A stretch of DNA of 5,233 nucleotides from Acidobacteriota bacterium (GTDB lineage Bacteria > Acidobacteriota > Polarisedimenticolia > Gp22-AA2): positions 1 to 5,233 of the forward strand of contig JACOUZ010000017.1 of NCBI GenBank assembly GCA_016177515.1, in the 5' to 3' direction. This document shows, piece after piece, positions 1-5,233 of the stretch. The stretch's first letter is position 1. Each line of letters opens with the position of its first letter. A program made the position numbers and the translations under genes. The notes below the pieces were generated by a model, which was not told the origin of the DNA, made no database searches, and was given only the letters and a program-made list of their open reading frames with translations.

Positions 1-255
1 GGAGCACAGGTTGATCAGGTAGGAGTCGTGCGCCACGACCTCGCCGATGCCGCGGCGCGCGCGCTCCGTCTTGAAGCGCCCGACCTCCTCCTCCGGGAGC
101 GGCCGGGCGGCCCACTGGTTGTTGCTCTTGGTGAACACCTGGATGGCGGTGCAGCCGATCGCCGCGCCGCGCTCGATCGCCAGGTCCACCCCCCCGGCAA
201 TCGACATGTGGGCGCCCAGCGGCCGCTTCGGAATGGTCCACGAAACCTGCTTCAC
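1..255 (-). CDS. nfo: Deoxyribonuclease IV (AP endonuclease, endonuclease IV), N-terminal part; gene runs off the left edge
   Basis: Endonuclease IV cuts the backbone 5' to abasic sites in base-excision repair, using a trinuclear zinc centre in a TIM barrel in the cytoplasm. The 85 visible codons show the family's N-terminal signatures: LGAHMSIAGG at residues 13-22 (the family's GAHvSxAGG), IQVFTKSNNQW at 38-48 and AHDSYLINL at 75-83. His76 in the last motif matches the zinc ligand His69 of E. coli Nfo. About 200 further residues, including the other metal ligands, lie outside the window. I chose the GTG at 255 because AGAAGG sits 5 nt upstream of it. An in-frame GTG at 270 would add five residues and has a poorer Shine-Dalgarno sequence; no ATG occurs before the conserved HMS. 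The gene follows the nucleotidyltransferase-like gene by 48 bp on the same strand, so one transcript is likely. The family call is very secure. Confidence 0.93.
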   Translation of the reverse strand, partial: MKQVSWTIPKRPLGAHMSIAGGVDLAIERGAAIGCTAIQVFTKSNNQWAARPLPEEEVGRFKTERARRGIGEVVAHDSYLINLCS

Positions 256-260
256 CCGGG

Positions 261-266
261 CCTTCT
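261..266 (-). promoter_or_regulatory. Ribosome binding site deciding the nfo start
   Basis: On the minus strand the sequence reads AGAAGG, one mismatch from AGGAGG, 5 nt before the GTG at 255-253. It favours that start over the alternative GTG at 270-268, which is preceded only by a weak GGTGGT-like stretch at greater distance. Confidence 0.5.
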
Positions 267-303
267 GCACGAATCGTAGACTACCACCCGCGGATCTTGG
301 GGG

Positions 304-1392
304 TCAATCGGACCAGGCCCATGGAGGCTCCACCCCTCCGGACAGGCCCCGGACCCGGGCGGACCGGAGGAGTCCTCTCAAGGAGGCCCTGAGAACCAGG
401 CGCAGGGCGTCCCCCGGGCCGTCCATGGTCAGGGGCCTGAGCGCGAATCGCCAGCGCGAGTCGTTGGACACTCCGAACAGCTCCAGCGGATTTTCACTTC
501 GGTAGAGTCCGTAAAGTGCGCGCTGGAACGCGCCCGGCGCCAGCCGGTTGATCCAGCCGGGCGGAACCTCGCCCGGAAACAGCCGCGCAACATGGGTCAA
601 TGCGAGAGACGTGGCCGTGCGCGCGCGCCAGGCGCGGCACCCGTCCGCCACGAGATCGAGGTCGGGCCGCCAACGGCGCAGCATTTCCCTCAAATCGATG
701 ATCCACTTCAATTGAGGACCGAAGTAGTGGGCGGCCAGGTGCGCGGCGTGGTACGGAAGAGCGTCGCGCAGTGCGAGGCGGCGGCACGGAACCCCCTCGA
801 GCTGGCCGGGCACGGATCGTTCCCACAGGCTTTCGATCTCCGCGCTCGACCAGGGAAGCCCAAGCCCCCAATGCAGCTCGAAGCGGCAGGCGCCGTCGGC
901 CGGCCGCCACATTTCGAAGCGGCGATTCCAGGGGAAATCGACCGCGATCTCGCCACGGTAACCGGCGCGCATGAGATGACGCGCCAGGCGACCCGCATCC
1001 TCACGGCGAATCAGGATGTCGATGTCGGTCAACCCGCGCGCGCCCGGGTCCTCGTACAGCTCGTAGAGATAGGCGCCCCCCTTCAGGAGGATGAAGCGGA
1101 CACTCTGTTCGACCAGGGCCCGGCCCAACCGGCGAAACTCTCCGAGGGCCGCCAGGCTGTCGATGGCGGTCTTGCGATGGGCACGGCGAAGGGCCTCCGC
1201 CCAGGCCCCGGGCAGGGAACCCTGCCGGCCGGCGGCCGACCAGGTCGTGTACAGGTAGCCGCCGCACTCGTAACGCCGCAGGCAGGCTTCGACGTCCTCG
1301 ACGGGGGGGCTTGTCGCAGGGACCTCGCCGCGCAGCAATGATTGGACAGAAGCGGCGAGGCGCGAATCGGCCGCGGCGTTCCATGACGACAA
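304..1392 (-). CDS. Nucleotidyltransferase family protein (uncharacterised NTP_transf_5 type)
   Basis: A 362-residue protein of the polymerase-beta-like nucleotidyltransferase fold, matching the uncharacterised family Pfam calls NTP_transf_5 (PF14907). The core lies at residues 99-146. FILLKGGAYL (100-109) supplies the family's LKG loop. LTDIDILI (121-128) carries the acidic pair Asp123/Asp125 expected to bind metal, and FELHWGL (171-177) adds a conserved Glu/His strand. A His-rich helix (YHAAHLAAHYF, 214-224) and LKWIIDLREML (228-238) are also typical of the family. The substrate is unknown; members are often found near polysaccharide or peptide-modification loci, but no such genes are visible here. 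No signal peptide or membrane helix is seen, so a cytoplasmic location is likely. The start is TTG, supported by GGAGGGA 8 nt upstream; the nearby ATG (1384-1382) is out of frame. The last 30 or so residues are Arg-rich. The family call is firm and the function is open. Confidence 0.85.
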   Translation of the reverse strand: MSSWNAAADSRLAASVQSLLRGEVPATSPPVEDVEACLRRYECGGYLYTTWSAAGRQGSLPGAWAEALRRAHRKTAIDSLAALGEFRRLGRALVEQSVRFILLKGGAYLYELYEDPGARGLTDIDILIRREDAGRLARHLMRAGYRGEIAVDFPWNRRFEMWRPADGACRFELHWGLGLPWSSAEIESLWERSVPGQLEGVPCRRLALRDALPYHAAHLAAHYFGPQLKWIIDLREMLRRWRPDLDLVADGCRAWRARTATSLALTHVARLFPGEVPPGWINRLAPGAFQRALYGLYRSENPLELFGVSNDSRWRFALRPLTMDGPGDALRLVLRASLRGLLRSARVRGLSGGVEPPWAWSD

Positions 1393-1400
1393 GCGGTGTG

Positions 1401-1407
1401 TCCCTCC
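1401..1407 (-). promoter_or_regulatory. Ribosome binding site for the TTG-started nucleotidyltransferase gene
   Basis: GGAGGGA on the minus strand lies 8 nt before the TTG at 1392-1390. It is the strongest Shine-Dalgarno match near this gene and is the main argument for a rare TTG start. No in-frame ATG or GTG with comparable support was seen nearby. Confidence 0.65.
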
Positions 1408-1415
1408 AGCGCGGC

Positions 1416-1421
1416 ATTATA
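1416..1421 (-). promoter_or_regulatory. Perfect TATAAT -10 box, leftward promoter of the nucleotidyltransferase-nfo unit
   Basis: The minus strand reads TATAAT, an exact sigma70 -10 hexamer, in an otherwise GC-rich region. Transcription would begin near 1409, giving a leader of about 17 nt that still contains the GGAGGGA ribosome binding site. No -35 hexamer is recognisable 16-18 bp upstream (that stretch is CG-only), so the promoter may be weak or need an activator. An inverted repeat (1422-1433) abuts the upstream side. Confidence 0.45.
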
Positions 1422-1433
1422 TCCCCTCGGGGA
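1422..1433. repeat. Perfect 12-bp inverted repeat next to the leftward -10 box (possible operator)
   Basis: TCCCCTCGGGGA has 5-bp arms TCCCC/GGGGA around a 2-bp centre. It ends one base from the TATAAT on the minus strand, within the -10/-35 spacer, where a repressor or activator could act. Short GC-rich palindromes arise by chance in such DNA, and no regulator gene is next to it, so an operator role is only a suggestion. Confidence 0.25.
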
Positions 1434-1480
1434 ATCCGCGCGCGGCGGGGACTGGCGGGGGACGCGGGTTTCCCGGTTTC

Positions 1481-1509
1481 TTGACTTGCCCCGGGGCCGG
1501 CGGTACACT
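1481..1509 (+). promoter_or_regulatory. Sigma70-type promoter for the lipoprotein-EF-G2 pair
   Basis: TTGACT (1481-1486) matches the -35 consensus at five of six positions. TACACT (1504-1509) matches the -10 consensus at four of six, and the spacer is exactly 17 bp. Transcription would start near 1516, giving a leader of about 38 nt before the GTG at 1554 with the ribosome binding site inside it. Spacing, order and position all fit, so this is the best-supported promoter in the window. The distance to the second gene suggests that it drives both genes. Confidence 0.65.
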
Positions 1510-1540
1510 CCCGGCTTCTGTCAGGCTTTCCAGACCGAAG

Positions 1541-1546
1541 AAGGAG
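1541..1546 (+). promoter_or_regulatory. Ribosome binding site for the GTG-started lipoprotein
   Basis: AAGGAG lies 7 nt before the GTG at 1554-1556. It fixes the start so that a basic N-terminus and hydrophobic signal segment are included. An in-frame ATG at 1602 would cut into the hydrophobic stretch and lacks a comparable site. Confidence 0.65.
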
Positions 1547-1553
1547 AACTCCA

Positions 1554-2048
1554 GTGCCAATCGCCCGCGGACGCTTCACACTCGTCGCCACTCTCCTGGC
1601 CATGATCCTGGTCACTGTCGCCTGCACGAAAGCGGAGAACCCCGGCGGCTCCCAAACCGGGGAGAATCCGCCGGACGCCCAGGCGACGCCGGCAGCAGCC
1701 GAACCCGCGAAGCAGGCGGAGCCGGCCGCGCAGGCGGAGGACGAGGCGTCCGAGGCGCCGGAGCTTCTGCCGCAGAACGCCGCCGGGGCGGTTCAGGGCG
1801 AGCCGGCCCCGACGAACACCGTTCCGATCGTCGCGGTTGCCAACTACTTCACCGAGCTGCCGGGCATCGACATCGCGGGGCTGAAGCGCGGGCAGAGGGA
1901 GAAGTTCCTGCAGCGCATCAACAGCGAGATCTGCTCCTGCGGCTGCAAGAACGACACGCTGGCCCGCTGTTACGTCAACGACCCGCGCTGCCCCATCGTC
2001 AAGCCTCTGGTGCAGAAGATCTACGACGAGATCAAAGCCGGGAAGTGA
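1554..2048 (+). CDS. Putative lipoprotein with a C-terminal CxCxC-x7-C-x6-C motif; function unknown
   Basis: A 164-residue exported protein that I cannot assign to a characterised gene. Residues 1-23 form a signal peptide: basic n-region with Arg5 and Arg7, hydrophobic stretch 8-23. TVAC at 21-24 resembles a lipobox with Thr at -3, so Cys24 is a likely but imperfect lipidation site. Residues 25-88 are low-complexity Ala/Pro/Glu/Gln, probably a flexible acidic linker. Residues 89-164 look folded. They hold CSCGC at 127-131, Cys139 and Cys146, followed by a short helix of the type PIVKPLVQKIYDEIKAG. The spacing recalls small CPCGC/PCYCGC-type cysteine motifs of envelope proteins, some linked to DsbA-like or CcmH-like partners, which suggests metal binding or thiol chemistry; this comparison is from memory and the role is inference. 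The GTG start has AAGGAG 7 nt upstream. The gene lies 26 bp before the EF-G paralogue and probably shares its promoter. Confidence 0.8.
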   Translation: MPIARGRFTLVATLLAMILVTVACTKAENPGGSQTGENPPDAQATPAAAEPAKQAEPAAQAEDEASEAPELLPQNAAGAVQGEPAPTNTVPIVAVANYFTELPGIDIAGLKRGQREKFLQRINSEICSCGCKNDTLARCYVNDPRCPIVKPLVQKIYDEIKAGK

Positions 2049-2060
2049 CGTGCGCGGGTT

Positions 2061-2066
2061 GAGGGA
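2061..2066 (+). promoter_or_regulatory. Ribosome binding site for the EF-G-like gene
   Basis: GAGGGA lies 8 nt before the ATG at 2075, inside the 26-bp gap after the lipoprotein stop codon. There is no room for a separate terminator and promoter in this gap, which supports co-transcription. Confidence 0.55.
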
Positions 2067-2074
2067 ACCCTCGC

Positions 2075-4183
2075 ATGAAGGTCTACGAGATCTCTGAAAT
2101 CCGCAACCTGGGCATCATTGGACACGGCTCCTCCGGCAAGACCTCCCTCACCTCCTCCCTCCTGTTCTCCTCCGGCACGGTCAACCGCCTCGGCCGCGTG
2201 GACCAGGGCACGACCATCACCGACTTCGAAGAGGAGGAGATCGCCCGCAAGGTCAGCATCTCTTCGGCCCTTTGCCACCTCGAGTGGAAGAAGATCAAGC
2301 TGAACCTCATCGACACGCCCGGGTACGGAGCGTTCATCGCCGACGCCAAGGCGGCCCTGCGGGTGGTCGACGGCGCCCTGGTGGTGGTGGACGCGGTGTC
2401 CGGCGTCGAGGTGCAGACCGAGGAGGCCTGGGGGTACGCCGAGGGGTTCGGGCTGCCCCGGCTGTTCGTGGTCAACAAGCTGGACCGCGAGAACGCCTCC
2501 TTCGCGCGCACCCTCGACTCGATCACCCGTACATTCGGCCGCCAGGCCGTGCCGGTGCAGATCCCGATCGGCGCGGAGAAGGGTTTCGCGGGGGTCGTGG
2601 ACCTGGTGGCCAACAAGGCCTTCCTGTACGAGAAGGACGACAGCGGCCGCCATGTGATCCAGGACGTCCCCTCCGACCTCGCGGGGGCGGTGAAGGAGGC
2701 GCGCGACCGGCTGATGGAGATGGTCGCCGAGGTGGACGACGCCCTGATGGAGAAGTTCTTCGACGGCGGCTCCCTGTCCCAGGAGGACCTGTCCCAGGGC
2801 CTCGCCAGGGGGGTGAAGCAGCGGCGGCTGTACCCGGTCCTGTGCGCCTCCGCCCTGCAGAACATCGGCGCCCACCCGCTTCTGGACACGCTGGTCGCCT
2901 GCCTGCCGCATCCCGGCGAGCGCGCCCCCTACAAGGGCGAGACCCCCAGGGACCATGCCCCGGCGGAGCGCCAGGGAAAGGCCGACGAGCCCTGCTCCGC
3001 CTTCGTCTTCAAGACGATCGCCGACCCGTATTCCGGAAAAATCTCGCTGTTCCGCGTCTACTCCGGCGTCATCAAATCCGACTCGACCGTGCATAACGCC
3101 AGCCGCGACCTGCCGGAGCGCTTCGGCGCCATCCTGATCCTGCAGGGGAAGGAGTCGGAGAGCGTGAGCGAGGTGCGGGCCGGGGACATCGCCGCGATCC
3201 CCAAGCTGAAGGAGACCGGCACCGGCGACACGTTGGCCGACAAGGCGCACCCCATCCTCTATCCCAAGGTGACTTTCGCCGAGCCGTCGATCACCTTCGC
3301 CCTGCAGCCCAAGTCGCGCGCCGACGAGGAGAAGATCTCCCAGGTGCTGCACCGCCTCGCGGAGGAGGATCCGACCATCCAGTTCCGCCGCGACGCGCAG
3401 ACCCACGAGCTGATCATCGCCGGCAACAGCGACCTGCACGTCGAGGTCTCCCTGGCCCGGATGAAGAAGAAGTTCGGCGTCGAGGCGATCCTGCACGCCC
3501 CCAAGGTGCCGTACTTCGAAACGATCAAGAGGAAGGCGGAGGCGCAGGGCCGGCACAAGAAGCAGACCGGCGGCCACGGCCAGTTCGGCGACTGCTGGAT
3601 CCGGCTGGAGCCGCTGGCGCGCGGGGCGGGGTTCGAGTTCGAGGACGAGGTTTTCGGCGGCGCCATCCCCAAGAACTTCATCCCGTCGGTCGAGAAGGGG
3701 ATCCAGGAGGCCCGCATGCACGGCTTCCTGGCCGGCTATCCGGTGGTCGACTTCCGCGTGGTCCTGTTCGACGGCTCGTACCACACCGTCGATTCCTCGG
3801 ACATCGCGTTCAAGATCGCGGGCTCCCTGGGATTCAAGAAGGCCATGGAGGAGGCCGGCGCCACCCTGCTCGAGCCGATCATGAACGTGGAGATCAGCGC
3901 CCCCGAGCAGTACATGGGGGACATCATGGGGGACCTCAACTCGCGGCGCGGCCGGGTGCAGGGGATGACCTCCCAGGGATCCCAGCAGCTGATCAAGGCC
4001 CAGGTGCCGATGTCCGAGATGCTCACCTACGCCTCCACGCTCAAGTCGATCACCGCAGGACGCGGCTCCTACCACATGTCGATGTCGCACTACGAAGAGG
4101 TCCCGGCCCACCAGCAGGCCAAGATCATCGCGGCGCACAAGGCTGCCAAGGAAGGAACCGGCGCGGCCGCCCCTCACCATTAG
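2075..4183 (+). CDS. Elongation factor G-like translational GTPase (EF-G2 type)
   Basis: A full-length (702 residues) five-domain EF-G family protein, cytoplasmic and ribosome-associated by family. The G domain has GHGSSGKTS (16-24, P-loop), DTPGY (80-84, G3), NKLD (134-137, G4) and CASA (257-260, G5). Domain II spans about 305-395, domain III about 403-480, domain IV about 481-600 with the tip loop GSYHTVDSSD around His570, and domain V about 601-690, including MGDIMGDLNSRRG. Two features set it apart from the main translocase: the DTPGH catalytic His is Tyr84, and the switch I RGITI is RKVSI (58-62). Both fit the EF-G2-like group (conserved-domain model PRK12740; mycobacterial FusA2 also has DTPGY). 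Members are paralogues of fusA and their role is poorly defined. A canonical fusA is expected elsewhere in the genome. It follows the lipoprotein by 26 bp. The ATG start has GAGGGA 8 nt upstream. The C-terminus ends in a short Ala/His tail. Confidence 0.95.
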   Translation: MKVYEISEIRNLGIIGHGSSGKTSLTSSLLFSSGTVNRLGRVDQGTTITDFEEEEIARKVSISSALCHLEWKKIKLNLIDTPGYGAFIADAKAALRVVDGALVVVDAVSGVEVQTEEAWGYAEGFGLPRLFVVNKLDRENASFARTLDSITRTFGRQAVPVQIPIGAEKGFAGVVDLVANKAFLYEKDDSGRHVIQDVPSDLAGAVKEARDRLMEMVAEVDDALMEKFFDGGSLSQEDLSQGLARGVKQRRLYPVLCASALQNIGAHPLLDTLVACLPHPGERAPYKGETPRDHAPAERQGKADEPCSAFVFKTIADPYSGKISLFRVYSGVIKSDSTVHNASRDLPERFGAILILQGKESESVSEVRAGDIAAIPKLKETGTGDTLADKAHPILYPKVTFAEPSITFALQPKSRADEEKISQVLHRLAEEDPTIQFRRDAQTHELIIAGNSDLHVEVSLARMKKKFGVEAILHAPKVPYFETIKRKAEAQGRHKKQTGGHGQFGDCWIRLEPLARGAGFEFEDEVFGGAIPKNFIPSVEKGIQEARMHGFLAGYPVVDFRVVLFDGSYHTVDSSDIAFKIAGSLGFKKAMEEAGATLLEPIMNVEISAPEQYMGDIMGDLNSRRGRVQGMTSQGSQQLIKAQVPMSEMLTYASTLKSITAGRGSYHMSMSHYEEVPAHQQAKIIAAHKAAKEGTGAAAPHH

Positions 4184-4223
4184 ATACCCGCACGGGGACC
4201 CGGAACGCTTAAGGGCCCGCGGC

Positions 4224-5177
4224 TCACTCCCTCCACTGCGTCGGCGGGTCGGGCATGCCCATGAGAATCTGCGCCAGGATCGGCCCCGGGCGGGCGGCCA
4301 GCGCCCTGGGCAGGCCGCGCAGCTCGAGGGTGGCCTCGCGGCTGGCGCCCAGGGCGACGAGCTGGAGCGCCACGCGGGCCAGGAGCGCCGCATCGCAGAC
4401 CTCCGGGTCGGCGAAGAAGGTCAGCGCATCCCCCTCCCAGAGCAAGAACCCCGCCGGCTGTGACTCGCCTGGCGCCGGCCACCCCGATCTGACTGCCCGG
4501 CCCGCGTTGCGGGCGCGATCCACCACCCTGGCCTGCGCCAGAAGCGCCAGCCGGAAGCCGGCGAACCGGCCGGTGGCATAGTTCCGCGGCCGCAGCCGGG
4601 GGAAGAGGCGCAGCCACAGGCTTCCCATGGCGCGCGCGTAGAGGCCGCAAAGAACCGGGCGGTCGCCCGGGCGGGCCGGCTCCAGGCGCAGCGCCGGGGT
4701 CGCCGTCCCGATTGTTGACAGGACCCCGAGAGGGGCGCTCCCATGGAGCGTCCGGCCGGCCTCGAAGCCGCAGCGCTCGTGCGCCGCGATCGAGGCCTCG
4801 TTCCCCCAGTCGACGTAAGAGTAGAGGCGTGCCCCCGCGGGGAGGAGCCGGGCCCCCTCGCGCAGGAGACGCCGCCCGATCCCTTCGCGGCGACGGCCCG
4901 CCGCGACCCGCCAGTGGCCGAACAGCCACGTTCCCCGGTCGCGGCGGGAACGCAGGAACTGGATGCTTCCCAGCGCGGCCCCCGTCTCCTTCTCCACCGC
5001 GATCGCCGCGACAGAGCGCGTGCCGCGCAGCCGCCAGGCGATGCTTCGCGCCAGGCGCGGGCACAGGATGTCCCCCACGGCGGGCGGGTGCCCGAGACGG
5101 AGGATCGCCAATCGGTCGCCGGTCCGGCAGGCGCGGACCAGCATCTGCCGCCGGCCCGGATCGGCAGAATCGTCCAT
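4224..5177 (-). CDS. GNAT family N-acetyltransferase with an extra C-terminal region
   Basis: A 317-residue protein whose first half is a GNAT domain, using acetyl-CoA to acylate an unknown amine substrate. Motif A is at 91-105, with RREGIG (96-101) matching the acetyl-CoA pyrophosphate-binding R/Q-x-x-G-x-G/A. Motif B follows at 120-141, with NEAS at 126-129 and ERCGF at 134-138, the typical N-x-S...E-x-x-GF pattern. Residues 165-317 go beyond a usual GNAT of 150-180 residues. Their start, EPARPGDRPVLC (166-177), resembles the domain's own start, RACRTGDRLAIL (15-26), so a second, degenerate GNAT unit is possible. No signal peptide is seen. The ATG at 5177 is 3 bp after the upstream gene's stop codon, which suggests translational coupling. 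Met12 (5144) is an alternative start; neither has a strong Shine-Dalgarno sequence. The gene is convergent with the EF-G paralogue, 40 bp apart, with no clear terminator hairpin between them. Substrate unknown. Confidence 0.82.
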   Translation of the reverse strand: MDDSADPGRRQMLVRACRTGDRLAILRLGHPPAVGDILCPRLARSIAWRLRGTRSVAAIAVEKETGAALGSIQFLRSRRDRGTWLFGHWRVAAGRRREGIGRRLLREGARLLPAGARLYSYVDWGNEASIAAHERCGFEAGRTLHGSAPLGVLSTIGTATPALRLEPARPGDRPVLCGLYARAMGSLWLRLFPRLRPRNYATGRFAGFRLALLAQARVVDRARNAGRAVRSGWPAPGESQPAGFLLWEGDALTFFADPEVCDAALLARVALQLVALGASREATLELRGLPRALAARPGPILAQILMGMPDPPTQWRE

Positions 5178-5180
5178 CCT

Positions 5181-5233
5181 TCAGGCACCGGTCCGGCTCT
5201 TGTACTGCCGGATGTACCGGTCGAGGTCCTCCC
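5181..5233 (-). CDS. C-terminal end of an unidentified gene running off the right edge
   Basis: Reading leftward from the right edge there is an open frame of 16 codons followed by TGA at 5183-5181, encoding EDLDRYIRQYKSRTGA. It looks like a genuine protein end: a charged amphipathic helix followed by a short basic tail, with the stop 3 bp before the GNAT start, as in a tight operon. The DLDRYI-type ending recalls C-termini of small helix-turn-helix (excisionase or MerR-like) proteins, but 16 residues cannot support a family call. The gene extends beyond the window, so its identity must come from flanking sequence. Confidence 0.55.
   Translation of the reverse strand, partial: EDLDRYIRQYKSRTGA

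Noticed and set aside
592..1341. A 249-codon plus-strand frame opposite the nucleotidyltransferase gene
   Set aside because: It has low-complexity Arg/Ala/Pro composition, no motif and no good ribosome binding site. The opposite strand carries a coherent family match with a supported start.
1429..1468. G-quadruplex-like G runs upstream of the rightward promoter
   Set aside because: Only three runs of three or more G lie within normal loop lengths; the fourth needs a loop of about 14 nt. This is likely a product of base composition.
1554..1627. Reading the N-terminus of the small Cys protein as a membrane anchor rather than a lipoprotein signal
   Set aside because: The hydrophobic stretch is short and ends exactly at a Cys followed by a polar linker, which fits a lipoprotein signal better, although Thr at -3 is not the preferred residue.
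4184..4223. Possible bidirectional terminator between the convergent EF-G-like and GNAT genes
   Set aside because: Only very short stems (for example CCCG/CGGG with a tiny loop, and a GGGCCC palindrome) are present, with no T-run on either strand. An intrinsic terminator cannot be supported.
2021..4393. A 790-codon open frame on the minus strand across the EF-G-like gene
   Set aside because: It is antisense to a full-length protein with all EF-G motifs. Its translation is a His/Leu/Asp/Gly/Val-rich shadow with no domain, as expected in the antisense frames of GC-rich genes.
4421..5188. A 255-codon minus-strand frame overlapping the GNAT gene in another frame
   Set aside because: The translation is Arg/Ala/Gly-rich without GNAT motifs, whereas the 4224-5177 frame contains motifs A and B in order.

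Overview
The window is a compact, GC-rich bacterial chromosome segment with about 95% of its bases in genes. It has no mobile element, tRNA, rRNA or CRISPR array. The gene content is ordinary free-living bacterial housekeeping and accessory content: an AP endonuclease, an EF-G paralogue, a lipoprotein and a GNAT protein. High GC, GTG and TTG starts with good Shine-Dalgarno sequences, and an EF-G2-type factor would fit Acidobacteriota or a similar soil or sediment lineage. That placement is inference; no phylogenetic marker was computed.

Layout. Bases 1-1392 hold a leftward pair. An uncharacterised nucleotidyltransferase-fold protein (304-1392) is followed after a short gap by the N-terminal 85 codons of endonuclease IV (nfo), which runs off the left edge. 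A 161-bp divergent intergenic region (1393-1553) separates this pair from a rightward pair. It carries a well-formed sigma70-type promoter facing right (TTGACT, 17 bp, TACACT) and a perfect TATAAT facing left. The rightward pair is a small lipoprotein with an acidic Ala/Pro/Glu linker and a C-terminal five-cysteine motif (1554-2048), then, 26 bp later, a full-length EF-G-like translational GTPase (2075-4183). A GNAT acetyltransferase with an extra C-terminal region (4224-5177) lies convergent to the GTPase. It starts 3 bp after the stop codon of another leftward gene, of which only the last 16 codons are visible (5181-5233).

How the genes may work together. The lipoprotein and the EF-G paralogue are probably co-transcribed, but nothing in the sequence ties their functions. 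nfo and the nucleotidyltransferase-like gene probably share a transcript. The most informative gene is the EF-G paralogue. It belongs to the EF-G2-like group, with Tyr instead of the catalytic His of DTPGH and a rewritten switch I, so it is unlikely to be the cell's main translocase. I do not see a clearly new multi-gene system. The best candidates for follow-up are the Cys-motif lipoprotein, its link to the EF-G2-like factor, and the two-part GNAT protein.
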